Part shown: one piece after another, positions 28,349 through 38,039 of the stretch
Layout: each line of letters opens with the position of its first letter
Position numbering within the stretch: the stretch's first letter is position 1
Origin: Phyllobacterium chamaecytisi
Lineage (GTDB): Bacteria; Pseudomonadota; Alphaproteobacteria; Rhizobiales; Rhizobiaceae
NCBI RefSeq assembly: GCF_020164455.1
Contig: NZ_JAIQWW010000008.1
Span: forward strand, 62,001 to 126,000
Direction of reading: 5' to 3'
Length of the DNA stretch: 64,000 nucleotides
Notes under the pieces: model-generated
What the model saw: the letters and a program-made list of their open reading frames with translations, nothing else
The model's database searches: none
Told to the model about the DNA's origin: nothing
Translations under genes and position numbers: made by a program

Positions 28349-28499
28349 ATGCGAAAAATAGTCGCCGGAAAGCTGCATGGGATAAACCTTACAGAGGCGA
28401 ACCTCAACTATCACGGTTCGATAACCCTTGATCCCCGCGCACTGCCAGGAAGCGGGCATTCTGCCAATGGAGTTTTTCACTAAAAAGCGCCCCCCTTAG
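28349..28499 (+). pseudogene. panD: Aspartate 1-decarboxylase, N-terminal remnant
   Basis: From ATG 28349 the translation is MRKIVAGKLHGINLTEANLN, then YHGSITLDP, the PanD N-terminus with its Gly-Ser self-cleavage site. A frame change follows; the other frame reads HCQEAGILPMEFF and then ends. About 80 C-terminal residues are missing. PanD makes beta-alanine for pantothenate. Its position just after bioZ suggests a former vitamin operon bioBFDAZ-panD. Confidence 0.8.
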
Positions 28500-28884
28500 G
28501 TCGCTTATCAAGGTCCTAACGATCGTCTGAAACAGATCCCGTCCCTGATGAATTGTGTAATAAGGCAACCGAAGGCTGATCATGCCGACACTAAGTTATA
28601 ACTAAGTGAAGGCATGCGGTTCTTTAGCGTCCTCGATCGCATCCATGCTGATTTGAAGTGTTAAGGATTCCAGATCGGCATGGTTGCGAACGACCTGGCG
28701 ACGGCTATTACGCTTGATTTCAGCGGGACAATAGATGTCGGGGGAGGAGCAGACGCAATCTTAGGCCATCAGCGAGTCAACAGAGGAACGGCGTTCCGAT
28801 CCATACACAGTCCGGCGAGTTGCGTTTAGCGGGTTCTCTACGATCTCCTGCTGGATGCTTCGCAAGAGTGGCTGGATACTTGGG
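28500..28884. other. Gap between panD and IS3 remnants
   Basis: No gene is recognised in about 380 bases. A minus-strand stretch near 28,750-28,880 stays open and is joined to the end of the IS3 remnant, but I could not assign it. Confidence 0.35.
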
Positions 28885-29701
28885 ATCATAAGGATTGCCG
28901 ACACGGCTCATGCTTGCCTGAATGTCCATGTCTGGAATCGGTTGTCGTTGGCACAAACGGCCGGGTACGCAGATACAGAAGATTATCCTCCGCATAATAC
29001 GTAGCACCGCTTGTGGTTGGCCTGCCAGCCATCGCGGCCAAACAAGGCACCGATACGGCGATAAGCATAGCGCCGGTGCGGCAGGCCAGCTGCTGAATGG
29101 CCTCCCGCAAGCTAGTCTCCTCCTGGCATAAGGCAGATCGTTGCCAGTGCGGATAGTAGCCGGTGCGACTGACCCCACCAGCCGACACATCTGTTCAATT
29201 CCTAATGCGCCTTGCGACGAGGATGCCGTCATTTCGGATGACCGTGTAGATCCTGTCCCGCCAGGTTGGTCGCTCCTCTGGCGAATTTCCTTAACGCGCC
29301 GCAAGGCTTGTTGAAAAAAATCGAGCTCCAGCTCTTGTTGCCCCACCTTCCGCTCGAGTTCAACGATACGCCGGCGAGCCTTTGCCAGTGCGTTAGACTT
29401 AGCGCGCTGTCTGTTCTTGTGTTTGGCCGAGGCCAGGAGGTCAACTTGCTTTCTTTGACGGTTGCCCGCGCCGCTCTGGCTTCAGCACTTCAAACAGGCG
29501 AAGCCGATCTCGCACGGGTAAAAGGCGCTGGCGATGCACGCCCAACTTTCGCGCCAACTGACTGGCTTTCTCGCCAGCCTGCATGTGCACAAGGGCAGCG
29601 AATTGCTCAGTGAAAATCTTCTTCGTACTATTCATCAACAGTTCCCATGAATGAGGAGAACTGTCCGATATTTTACTGTCTCATTCTAGGGGTGCACTCC
29701 A
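28885..29701 (-). mobile_element. IS3-family insertion sequence, decayed
   Basis: The minus strand begins with a terminal TGGAGTGCACCCC (ends at 29701). It continues with orfA (MNSTKKIFTEQFAALVHMQA, GEKASQLARKLG, VLKPERRG in helix-turn-helix context) and a shifted coiled segment QQELELDFFQQALRRVKEIR. The 5' part of orfB follows (EQMCRLVG, RTRPFVPTTTDSRH), then a jump to QASMSRVGNPYD near the normal end. The DDE core between these is deleted and several frameshifts are present. The distal inverted repeat was not found. Confidence 0.75.
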
Positions 29702-29803
29702 CACCCGTGCGCCCATGGGGGTGAGCACTATTGGTCAAAAAAGCCTGTCAATGGCGTCACCCAACTTCAACAGAGCTGGTTGTTCCCCGATCCCCGCGTA
29801 CCG

Positions 29804-30562
29804 CTATCTCAGGATACGCCGGACGCCTTCTTGAGTCTTCAACAGAGCAGGAAGATACCGCGTGACGAGTTCTTCCGGCGTAGCTAAGAAAGCGGCAACG
29901 CCGGTGCTGAGTGCGGCGACGATCCGCCCACGGGCGTTGTAAACCGGCACAGCAATTGCTCGCAGTCCGATCTCGAGTTCCTGATCAACGTACGAATAAC
30001 CATCTATTCGAATCTTGGCGATGCAATCCATGATTTGCCCGGCATCCGTCAGGCTTTGTTGCGTGCGAGGGCTTAGGTCAGACGCGTCAAGCTTCGCCCG
30101 AGCTTCGGCGTCTGGTAGTGCCGAGAGCAATACCCGCCCCATCGCGGTGCAGTGTGCAGGAAGCCGGGAGCCGGGCATCATTCCGACCGACATGACCCGA
30201 CGCGGCGCGGTATGTGCAACATACACTATCTCGGTCTCATCCAGGACGCAGACAGAGACGGGTTGATCAATTTGGAGGGAAAGCTGGTCAAGCCAAGGCT
30301 GCATTAGCCGCACAAAGGGCATTGCGGCTAATGCCCCTGTTCCGAGGCGCAAGATCCGAGGTGTAAGCGTGAAGAACTTTCCATCGAAGTCAGCGTAGCC
30401 AAGCTGGTGAATTGTTAGAAGACAGCGCCTGGTCGTGGCACGATCAAGCCCCGTTTTCTCTGCAGCATCCGAGATCGTGAGCTGAGGAAATTCGTCGCGA
30501 AAGGCCTCTATGACCTTAAGGCCCTTCGCAAGGGAAGCAATGAAATCCGTTTTGGTTACCAT
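29804..30562 (-). CDS. IclR-family transcriptional regulator, PcaR/PobR-like
   Basis: The 252-residue regulator has an N-terminal winged helix (SLAKGLKVIEAF, ISDAAEKTGLDRATTRRCLLTI) and a C-terminal effector domain (VCVLDETEIVYVAH, TAMGRVLLSALP, RAIAVPVYNARGRIVAALS). These are typical of PcaR/PobR/PcaU regulators of aromatic-acid catabolism. I use ATG 30562; the frame runs further upstream without family similarity. It is divergent from the Lrp gene and near several catabolic genes it may control. No ring-cleavage gene is in the window. Confidence 0.88.
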   Translation of the reverse strand: MVTKTDFIASLAKGLKVIEAFRDEFPQLTISDAAEKTGLDRATTRRCLLTIHQLGYADFDGKFFTLTPRILRLGTGALAAMPFVRLMQPWLDQLSLQIDQPVSVCVLDETEIVYVAHTAPRRVMSVGMMPGSRLPAHCTAMGRVLLSALPDAEARAKLDASDLSPRTQQSLTDAGQIMDCIAKIRIDGYSYVDQELEIGLRAIAVPVYNARGRIVAALSTGVAAFLATPEELVTRYLPALLKTQEGVRRILR

Positions 30563-30824
30563 CCGCACAATATCTTCCACATTTTGAACAAATGTCAACA
30601 TGCGCACAAAACAGCTTTGCGACGCAGTAATTCGGCGCTTATACTTGGTGCCAATCACCACGAAGCAATTCGATGGAACGTGCCTTTAGAGGCAGGAATC
30701 TTTGTGACGGGCGCCGGCTCCGTAACAAGGTCGATATTTCGCTTGTGATGTCGGTTGCGCTGGCAGGGCTAAGCAACTCGCCTGCGTATGGAGATCTTCT
30801 TTGGTCAACTGGGAGGAATTTGTC
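30563..30824. promoter_or_regulatory. Shared IclR/Lrp divergent promoter region
   Basis: A 262-base intergenic region between two divergent regulator genes should hold both promoters and probably autoregulatory sites. I could not fix -35/-10 boxes or operators by eye. Confidence 0.35.
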
Positions 30825-31307
30825 TTGCATATCGACCGCATTGATGGCCGCATACTGGCCGCGCTACAACTAGATAATCGGCTGACATCGGATCAACTGA
30901 GTGAAATTGCGCACCTCTCTCCAACCGCTGTGCAGCGACGCTTGAAGCGACTGCGCGCAGGCCGCGTAATTGTGGGCGACGTCTCGATTGTATCACCTAA
31001 GGCTGTAGGTCGCCCGATCACCACGCTCGTTTCCGTAACATTGGAGCGCGAGTGTGCGCAGATTATCGACCGCTTCAAGCGGTCGATTCGAACGACACCC
31101 GAGATCATGACCGGCTACTACGTTACCGGAGAAACGGACTTTGTCCTGGTAATTACCTCTAAGAGTATGGACGACTATGAGGACTTCACACGGCGCTTCT
31201 TCCTCGAGAACCCCGATATTAAGTGCTTTAAGACTATGGTTATAATGGACCGCGTCAAAAGCGGGTTCGCGATTCCGATTGAAGTCGACGAGTTAGAGGA
31301 CGCCTAA
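30825..31307 (+). CDS. Lrp/AsnC-family transcriptional regulator, TTG start
   Basis: The 160-residue regulator has a helix-turn-helix (DRIDGRILAALQLDNRLTSD, QLSEIAHLSPTAVQRRLKRL) and a RAM ligand domain (GYYVTGETDFVLVITSKSMD, IKCFKTMVIMDRVKSG). The start is most likely TTG 30825, because a strong GGGAGGA ends eight bases before it; an in-frame TTG at 30801 has no such site. Lrp proteins of this size sense amino acids. A decayed paralogue lies at 36.7-37.1 kb, and racemase-like genes are nearby, so regulation of amino-acid catabolism is inferred. Confidence 0.9.
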   Translation: MHIDRIDGRILAALQLDNRLTSDQLSEIAHLSPTAVQRRLKRLRAGRVIVGDVSIVSPKAVGRPITTLVSVTLERECAQIIDRFKRSIRTTPEIMTGYYVTGETDFVLVITSKSMDDYEDFTRRFFLENPDIKCFKTMVIMDRVKSGFAIPIEVDELEDA

Positions 31308-31539
31308 GGATGGTGGTCCAATTTGTCTGAGTCAGGGTCTAAGGGAGCCCCTTACCCAATCATCGATCATTGCTTCGGACTAACGCTGGCCAGTTTTCTC
31401 CAAGCCGCACACGCCCGGGGAGTACGCTGATCACGAAGGCGCACCTAACCGAAATGTGCTTTAGACCTATGATCGTGGCACCGTGTCGTTTCTTTCAACC
31501 AAAGATTGAATTGGCGATGTTATTTTCGAAGGATTCCAA
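31308..31539. other. Intergenic, nothing recognised
   Basis: No gene or RNA recognised. A short hairpin TAAGGG/CCCTTA lies near 31,340 without a clear T run. Confidence 0.3.
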
Positions 31540-31758
31540 ATGACGGTTCCCGATTTTGAATTGGCCAGAAGAGCCACTAGCGAAGCGCTTGACACGTCGC
31601 TAGCGGACACAGCACGCCGGGTCATCGCGTATTTCTATCCATCTTGTCGAACACTCCGACGGTATTCTAAATTCCGCAGCATGCGCTCCACGGGGCATGT
31701 CAAACTGCAAGTTTCAGACAAAGAAAAGGAATCTGTCACCATTTTGGGACGTTCTTAA
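31540..31758 (+). CDS. Hypothetical small protein, possibly a truncated gene start
   Basis: The 72-codon frame begins at an ATG with a reasonable GAAGGA site upstream. The first 35 residues (PDFELARRATSEALDT onward) look coding, while the rest is basic and low in structure, as if a frame had run out into non-coding sequence. No family recognised. It may be the 5' stump of a lost gene. Confidence 0.25.
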   Translation: MTVPDFELARRATSEALDTSLADTARRVIAYFYPSCRTLRRYSKFRSMRSTGHVKLQVSDKEKESVTILGRS

Positions 31759-32142
31759 GTGCTGCCGTTACAAGTTTCGGGCTGATAGTTTATGGAAGAT
31801 GTAACTATATGATACCGACAGTGCTATTTCTTCCACCTCGCACTCAGAGATGGCTAATTATCAAGAATTGTACGCCACATTTTCAAATGTCCCTGCGCCG
31901 GCTCCTTGCGGGCTGTTGTAGCCACAGTTGAAGCTACCCGCTACATCATCATAACCATCAATTACGATGACGGATAAAAGACGAAGCGGGGATGGAAGGC
32001 GCGAAGTTTCACGCGTTCACACGATGAGGGAGATCTCTAAGTTTAGCAAATGCTCACGCTCGGCGCACGTGCACAGTAAGTCAACAATAGCCCAGTTTTG
32101 CGTTAGGCAAGTCGCGATATTTGCAAATGACGGCACGACGGA
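31759..32142. other. Intergenic, nothing recognised
   Basis: About 380 bases of AT-richer sequence without a supportable gene. Confidence 0.3.
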
Positions 32143-33591
32143 TCACACTCCAATGCAGCCATATTTGATGTTCAAATAGTCCTCAAGTCCGTATTTTGAC
32201 CCCTCGCGGCCTAGGCCAGACTGCTTAACACCCCCGAAGGGCGCAACCTCCGTAGTTATTACACCCGCGTTGATACCCACTTGACCGTACTGAAGCCCCT
32301 CCAAGATCCGGAACGCGCGGCCGACGTCCTTGGTATAGGCGTAAGCCGCCAGGCCAAACTCGGTGTCGTTTGCAATTGCGATCGCCTGCTCCTCCGTCTC
32401 GAAGCGAAAAAGCGGCGCCAGTGGGCCGAAAGTCTCCTCCCTCGCGACCTTCATTTTGGATGTAACCTCGGTCATAATAGTGGGCTCGAAGAAGGTTAAG
32501 CCGAGAGCGTGGCGCTTGCCGCCAGCCATGAGGCGTCCGCCGTTTTCGAGGGCGTCGGCGATATGCTCCTCGACTTTCGCAACCGCGTTATCATCGATCA
32601 GCGGACCTTGGGTGACGCCCTCCGCAAGGCCGTTGCCGACTTTGAGGTCGCGCACAGCACGCGCGAACTTGGCGGCGAATGCGTCGTATACACCGGTTTG
32701 AACGTAGAAGCGATTTGCACACACGCATGTCTGGCCGGAGTTGCGATATTTCGAGGCAACGGCGTCTTCCACCGCACGGTCGAGATCAGCGTCGTCGAAG
32801 ACCAGAAAAGGAGCGTTGCCGCCAAGCTCCATGGAAACACGCTTCATCGTGCTTGCCGCTTGAGCCATCAGCAGCTTGCCGATCCCGGTGGAACCCGTGA
32901 ATGTCACCTTTCTAACGGTTCGATTGGAGCTCATTTCGCTGCCAATCTGAGTGGCCGACCCAGTGACGATGTTGATGACGCCCGAAGGAATGCCGGCCTC
33001 CTCGGCCAAAAGACCCCAGGCAATAGCCGAGTAGGGTGTCTGGCTGGCGGGCTTGGCCACAACCGTGCACCCTGCCGCAAGTGCTGCGCCTACCTTGCGG
33101 GAGAGCATGCTCGACGGAAAATTCCAAGGGGTGATGGCCGCAACCACACCGATCGGCTCCTTTGTGACCAGAATACGCCGATCGACCCAAGGTGACGGTA
33201 TGGTATCGCCGTACACCCGCCGCGCCTCTTCGGCGAACCACTGCACATAGGCTGCGCTCATGCCAATCTCACCGCGAGCTTCCGACAGCGATTTTCCCTG
33301 CTCGGTGGTTAAGAGAATGGCGAGGTCTTCCTTGCTCTTTTCGATGGCGGCGGCAAGCTTGCGCAACTTGCCCGCGCGCTCAGCGGCGGTTGTATGACGC
33401 CAAGTTTCGAAGGCCACGTGCGCCGCCGCTATCGCGCGGCGGGTCTCCAAGGCGCCGCAGTTTGGAACGGTGCCGATAATCTCGCCGGTAGCCGGGTTCG
33501 TGACTTCGATCGTTGCACCGGAATCCGCCTCCACCCACGCACCACCGATTAGGTTCCGATCTCGCTGAAGGGGAAGGGTATTAGGCATCAT
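32143..33591 (-). CDS. NAD(P)-dependent succinate-semialdehyde-type aldehyde dehydrogenase
   Basis: The 482-residue enzyme has the GabD pattern: DRNLIGGAWVEADSG, ITPWNFPSSMLSRK, FTGSTGIGK, the Glu in VSMELGGNAPF, the Cys nucleophile in SGQTCVCANRF, and ETFGPLAPLF. It oxidises a short semialdehyde to the acid in the cytoplasm. It is the last gene of a minus-strand group with an SDR and a ThDP-dependent enzyme, which together look like a keto-acid to aldehyde to acid route. Two consecutive ATGs (33591, 33588) follow GAAAGA; either may be used. Confidence 0.92.
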   Translation of the reverse strand: MMPNTLPLQRDRNLIGGAWVEADSGATIEVTNPATGEIIGTVPNCGALETRRAIAAAHVAFETWRHTTAAERAGKLRKLAAAIEKSKEDLAILLTTEQGKSLSEARGEIGMSAAYVQWFAEEARRVYGDTIPSPWVDRRILVTKEPIGVVAAITPWNFPSSMLSRKVGAALAAGCTVVAKPASQTPYSAIAWGLLAEEAGIPSGVINIVTGSATQIGSEMSSNRTVRKVTFTGSTGIGKLLMAQAASTMKRVSMELGGNAPFLVFDDADLDRAVEDAVASKYRNSGQTCVCANRFYVQTGVYDAFAAKFARAVRDLKVGNGLAEGVTQGPLIDDNAVAKVEEHIADALENGGRLMAGGKRHALGLTFFEPTIMTEVTSKMKVAREETFGPLAPLFRFETEEQAIAIANDTEFGLAAYAYTKDVGRAFRILEGLQYGQVGINAGVITTEVAPFGGVKQSGLGREGSKYGLEDYLNIKYGCIGV

Positions 33592-33723
33592 TGATCTTTC
33601 ATTATTGCGTGCATCATTTTCGCACCCACATGCACTCGCTAAGTGAAGCTGCTAAGCAACTCCGCGCTGGAGAGCAGCGCAGATTTTGTTGGGCGGTTTC
33701 CGGCAAATTAGCCTGCGGAGAAT

Positions 33724-34497
33724 CTAAAGGATCAGGCCTCCGTCTATAATTATCGTCTGGCCGGTGATCATGGGCGCTCCAAAGCCCAGATACACGATTG
33801 TCTCTGCAATTTCCTCGGGCGTGCAACGACGTCTTAAAGGTGTGCGGTCGATTGAAGATTTGCGCTGTTCTTCGGTCCATTCGATCTGCCACGAACTGTC
33901 TACAGCACCAGGGGCGACTGCGTTCACCCGGACTTCGGGGGCTAACGAAACCGCCATGTGGCGGGTCAACGTTATAACGCCCGCTTTACTTGCGGCGTAC
34001 GCCATACTTGATCCACGTGAGGATAGTGCTGACACCGATGCAAGGTTGACCACCGCACCCCCACTTTGACGAAGATAAGGCGCCATCGCCCTGGTAAGTC
34101 GGAACAGGCCTACGAGATTGATATTAAGCACCGACTCCCACATGGCGTCGCTGACAGCATCGAGATCGGCGGGGTTCAGTGCCCGACGTCCTCCGGGCGT
34201 TCCGGCATTGTTGACAAGCAAATCTAACCCGCCAAGCGCGCCAGCAGCCTGGTCTGCGAGTGCGGCTTCCTGTTGGTCGCCGATCGAGTGTGCAAGGGAC
34301 TCCACATGACAGCCCTCACGGCGTAGCCGTTCCGCATGATCCGGTCCCAGCGGATCACCCGGCAAATGGTTTAGCACCACCTTGCACCCAGATCGAGCCA
34401 ACCGCTCTACAGTAGCAAGTCCGATACCAGAGGCCCCCCCCGTCACAAGGGCACATTTGCCCTCGAGGGCGTAATTGACCATCATCGCGTGTCGCAT
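33724..34497 (-). CDS. SDR-family NAD(P)-dependent oxidoreductase
   Basis: This 257-residue classical short-chain dehydrogenase has the dinucleotide motif TGGASGIG, LLVNNAG, the catalytic Ser in NLASVSALSS, YAASK, and a C-terminal GQTIIIDGGLIL. ATG 34497 is 22 bases after the stop of the ThDP enzyme gene and follows AGAGGA; two further Mets lie within six residues. It probably interconverts an alcohol and a carbonyl intermediate in the same pathway. Confidence 0.9.
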   Translation of the reverse strand: MRHAMMVNYALEGKCALVTGGASGIGLATVERLARSGCKVVLNHLPGDPLGPDHAERLRREGCHVESLAHSIGDQQEAALADQAAGALGGLDLLVNNAGTPGGRRALNPADLDAVSDAMWESVLNINLVGLFRLTRAMAPYLRQSGGAVVNLASVSALSSRGSSMAYAASKAGVITLTRHMAVSLAPEVRVNAVAPGAVDSSWQIEWTEEQRKSSIDRTPLRRRCTPEEIAETIVYLGFGAPMITGQTIIIDGGLIL

Positions 34498-34519
34498 TTG
34501 AATCGCTATCCTCTATTAT

Positions 34520-36214
34520 TCACGGCTTCCAGGCGACGGGTGCACGTGGCTCGATATCCGTCACCACATCCAGCACGACCGGACTCGTACCCCGAAAGGC
34601 CGCGTTCAGCGCAGGCCGGAGGTCTTCCGAGCGTTCGATCCTGTGGCCCTCGACCCCGAACTGGCTGGCGAGTTCAGCGAAATCCAACGGTCCGAAGAGC
34701 CCCAGTTCTTCCGGCGTTCCCGGAGTGTCGCCCTGAATGGTGCGGATGTTCTGGATACTTTGCCCGAAACCGCTGTTGTTGTTCACAATCAGCACAAGAG
34801 GGATATTGTAGCGCTTCGCCGTCTCAAGCTCTGGAAGATGATAGTAAAGTCCTCCGTCGCCAGTAAAGCAAACGACGCGACGATTAGGGTCTGCACACTG
34901 GGCACCAAGGGCGGCCGGGAAGGCCCAGCCCAAGGAGCCCGCGGCCCGAAGATAGGTCTGTCCGGTGCCGTTGAGTTCGATCCCTGTGCATGTCCAGATA
35001 GACGCAAAACCAGTATCCGCAACGACAACGCCTGTTTCGGGAAGCGTATCGGTAATCGCCGCACAGATTGCTTCCACTGGGACAGCACCGCCGGATCCTG
35101 CGGCGCGGATATTGAACTCTTCACGCCATTTGGCAACTTGCTCAGTTGCCCGCTTTGCATAGCTTCCGTCTCGCGGTTCGCCCGCAGCGACGGCCAAGTC
35201 CACTAGGCGCCCCAAGGTGCGCTTCGGGTCGCCGCATATTCCCACCGTGTCGGGATAGCTGCGTCCGATTTCGGCGGGGTCCGAGTCTAGCTGCACAACA
35301 CGCGTCTTCAATCCTGGCACGCGCCAGTCGAGGGTCACTTGGTCGCCCGTGCGACACCCGACGTAGAAAACCACATCTGCCTCCGCCACTACCCGGTTTG
35401 CGGGCGGCGCCGAATAGTTGCCCACCGTTCCAATTGAGAGCGGGTGACGGGTTGGAATGATCCCTCGCGCACCCAACGATGTTGCCACCGGCGCTTTAAA
35501 AAGCTCGGCGATGCGCAGAATTTCGGAGCCTGCGCCAGATTGCATTGCCCCGGTACCCGCTACGATTGCGAGGCGCGCAGAACCTTTAAGTCGCTCCAGT
35601 GCGGCAACGATTTCCGCTTCTTCGGCCAGCGGACGATGCATTGGCAATCGCCGCTCCGGAATACCTGCGGCAATTTCTGCGGAAACTTCTCCTTTCTCAA
35701 GGATTTCGCCCGTGTGGCCGGCAACGTCTATATGAACCGGACCCGGCGTTCCAGTGAGTGAGGTTCGCCAAGCATGAGCCAAGAGCCGTGGCAGTTCCGG
35801 GGCATCGTTAACATCCAAGCTGGTCTTGGTGACTGCTTCGAAAAGCGGCGGATGCGAAACTTCTTGGTAGGAATTGCGATGCTGATAATTCAGCGCTTTG
35901 CGACCGGTGAAAGCGATTACGGGGGCCTGTGCAAGAAAGGCATCTTGGATTCCTGCAGCCAAATTTGCTGCTCCCACCGATTGCGCGAAACAGATGCCCG
36001 GTCGCCCCCGAATTCTCGCGTATCCGTCTGCCATATAAGCCGCCGCCTTTTCACTGTGGACTAGGACGCGGCGGATGCCTTCATGTTCCATTTCGACCAG
36101 GGAACGACGCAGTATGGCATCAATAAAAAATACGTGATCAATGCCACGCGCTGCCAGCGATTTTGCGAGCCAGCTTGCGCCGGTTTTATTATCTGTCTGA
36201 CTCGTATTTCCCAT
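34520..36214 (-). CDS. Thiamine-diphosphate-dependent enzyme (acetolactate synthase/benzoylformate decarboxylase-like)
   Basis: The 564-residue three-domain ThDP enzyme shows VLVHSEKAAAYMADGYAR with the catalytic Glu, GTPGPVHIDV, a central Rossmann-like domain, and the cofactor motif GDGGLYYHLPELETAKRYN then NN. ATG 36214 is selected for the GGAGAGG just upstream; a longer frame to 36277 lacks family similarity. It is first in a three-gene operon with an SDR and an aldehyde dehydrogenase. Carboligase, decarboxylase and sulfoacetaldehyde-type activities are all possible; the sequence alone does not decide. Confidence 0.88.
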   Translation of the reverse strand: MGNTSQTDNKTGASWLAKSLAARGIDHVFFIDAILRRSLVEMEHEGIRRVLVHSEKAAAYMADGYARIRGRPGICFAQSVGAANLAAGIQDAFLAQAPVIAFTGRKALNYQHRNSYQEVSHPPLFEAVTKTSLDVNDAPELPRLLAHAWRTSLTGTPGPVHIDVAGHTGEILEKGEVSAEIAAGIPERRLPMHRPLAEEAEIVAALERLKGSARLAIVAGTGAMQSGAGSEILRIAELFKAPVATSLGARGIIPTRHPLSIGTVGNYSAPPANRVVAEADVVFYVGCRTGDQVTLDWRVPGLKTRVVQLDSDPAEIGRSYPDTVGICGDPKRTLGRLVDLAVAAGEPRDGSYAKRATEQVAKWREEFNIRAAGSGGAVPVEAICAAITDTLPETGVVVADTGFASIWTCTGIELNGTGQTYLRAAGSLGWAFPAALGAQCADPNRRVVCFTGDGGLYYHLPELETAKRYNIPLVLIVNNNSGFGQSIQNIRTIQGDTPGTPEELGLFGPLDFAELASQFGVEGHRIERSEDLRPALNAAFRGTSPVVLDVVTDIEPRAPVAWKP

Positions 36215-36739
36215 CAAAACCTCTCCACTTCGCAACGAGCGATGACTGCGCGCCACCAGCACTTGCATCAATTTCATATGCGATGGAAGATAACGCTCCT
36301 TGACGCCGATTTTTGCTATTGTGAATGGCCATGTAGCGGAAATCTGCGTCTAACGGAATAAATGGGAGAGGACCCTGCGCTGCTAGGTGTTTGCACCGCT
36401 CTGCCTTCACTTTCTTTGCGGCACGAGTAAAAATCTGATGGCCGCCGTACTCTCCGCGTCGGCCGTCGCATTTGGCCGATCGCCCTTACGCATCTTGTGC
36501 CGCCGAGCGGCGGTACCAAGGTACTTTGTCAGCATCGCCCGTCCTCGTTGATGCTACTCCAGCCTTTCAGCCGAGCCTGTCAGATGGTTCGCAACTCGAG
36601 CCAACACTATAGCCCGGCGATGTCCTCGTCCTTGACAATGTTGACTTCCACAAAAGCAAGCGAGCCGAGCAGAGGTAGATGGTTGCTGAAGTGCAAGTGC
36701 ATCGCAGAGCGCTTCTTTCCTTTTACTCGGGAGCCAATA
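36215..36739. other. Gap upstream of ThDP operon
   Basis: About 525 bases with no recognisable intact gene. It must hold the promoter of the ThDP operon on the minus strand. Confidence 0.35.
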
Positions 36740-37070
36740 TCTAAAAAAGCAGCGGCTTCGTACCGCAGGCGTACTCGTTGCTGTTGTCCATTGTGTCGCC
36801 CAAAGCGGTGGCCGTCCGATATCAATGATTACCGCTTCAAACAGGTCATAGGTGCCGAACCCGAGATCATGAGTGGGTATTATGTCGCCGGTGAAGCGGA
36901 CTTCACTTGGTCATAAACGCGCAGAGCATAGACGACTACGAGGAGTTCACTCGCCGATTCTTTTACCAAAACCTAATATCAAGGACTTCAAGACCCTTGT
37001 TGTGATGGATCGAATCAAAAGTGGTTTTGTGGTTCCGGTCATGGCCACCACCGAGGACGAGGGTTGGTAG
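36740..37070 (+). pseudogene. Lrp/AsnC-family regulator remnant
   Basis: Across frames the plus strand reads RLRTAGVLVA, SPKAV, EPEIMSGYYVAGEADF and IKDFKTLVVMDRIKSGFVVP. These align residue for residue with the Lrp protein at 30.8-31.3 kb. A deletion after the SPKAV segment and several frameshifts inactivate it. The N-terminal DNA-binding helices are largely gone. Confidence 0.8.
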
Positions 37071-37289
37071 GGCCCGCCAGCGCTGTCCGGCCGCGTATCT
37101 CGCTGCGCCTTGCAAACAAAGACTGAGGCTTGTGTGTACAGATCATGCCTCGTTAGGGTGCGTCCCACGACGAGCCCCCAGTGGGCTGATGCCTGTGCGG
37201 CAATGTTAGCCTTCCGTGTTTGAAGATGAATCCCGACCTGGAGCGTGGGCATTCAATAGGCTCTACTGAAATAGCACTTTCATTTGCGA

Positions 37290-37720
37290 GGAGAAGAGAT
37301 TGTCCGCGAGCCCACCAGCGATATGGCGCGTTGAATGCGCTTAACCGCGCTCGCTGACACAGTAGCGCTTTGAGTTTTGATAAGCGTTCTCAACAGGACT
37401 GAAATCGGGCGAGGGGCGACTTGAAGCAGCCCGCGTTCGGTTGGTGACTGCCTATGCGATCTGAGGACAGTAATGAAGGTCTGCGTCTTCCACGAATACA
37501 ATACGCATGAAAGCGCTGGCCCTTTGGGTGACCCAGCCACAGCGCTTGGCCAGTCTGGTATACATCAAGGTCTCTCTCCGCGCTGATGTTCTCGTGCCTA
37601 CAAGCTTCTTTCGACGACCGAGCTTGATCCGAAGGAGAAGACGGCCAAGGCGTGGAGGGGCGCACAACAACGCCGCACAAGCCGACACACAGTTCCGGCC
37701 AGATTGCCTTTTTCCAACTA
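37290..37720 (-). pseudogene. IS630-family transposase remnant A
   Basis: The minus strand reads, over several frames, TRLAKRCGWVTQRA, SPKGPALSCV, WKTQTFITVLRSHR and SPDFSPVENAYQ. These are the central and C-terminal signatures of IS630-type DDE transposases (…W.T.TF..AL; YSPD.NPIE). Stops and shifts make it non-functional. Confidence 0.6.
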
Positions 37721-38039
37721 GGCGCCCGCGGACCCGATCGCCATGAGTGCTCAGCTTGCGACGCGCCGATGGTTTCTTCACTGCGGTGCCAGCAATCCAT
37801 CGCGCGCTTTGTCGACGATCGCGGCGAAAATCCCGAACTGCTGGTTGCGCAATGCAAGTGGATGCGATGGCTTATCGTTCCGATTTCAAGGGCGCGCAAT
37901 AACAGCCAGTCCGATTTGAAAAAAACGAGACGCAATTCAACATGGTGCTTCATCGTGGACCTGCAGGCAATTTTTTGCTGACGCCGAAAGCGAATTATTT
38001 CGCCCAGATGCGGGTTACAAAAGCTGGTGATACATCTCG
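37721..38039. other. Gap between IS630 remnant and racemase-like gene
   Basis: No gene identified in about 320 bases; part may be the decayed 5' end of the IS630 remnant. Confidence 0.3.
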
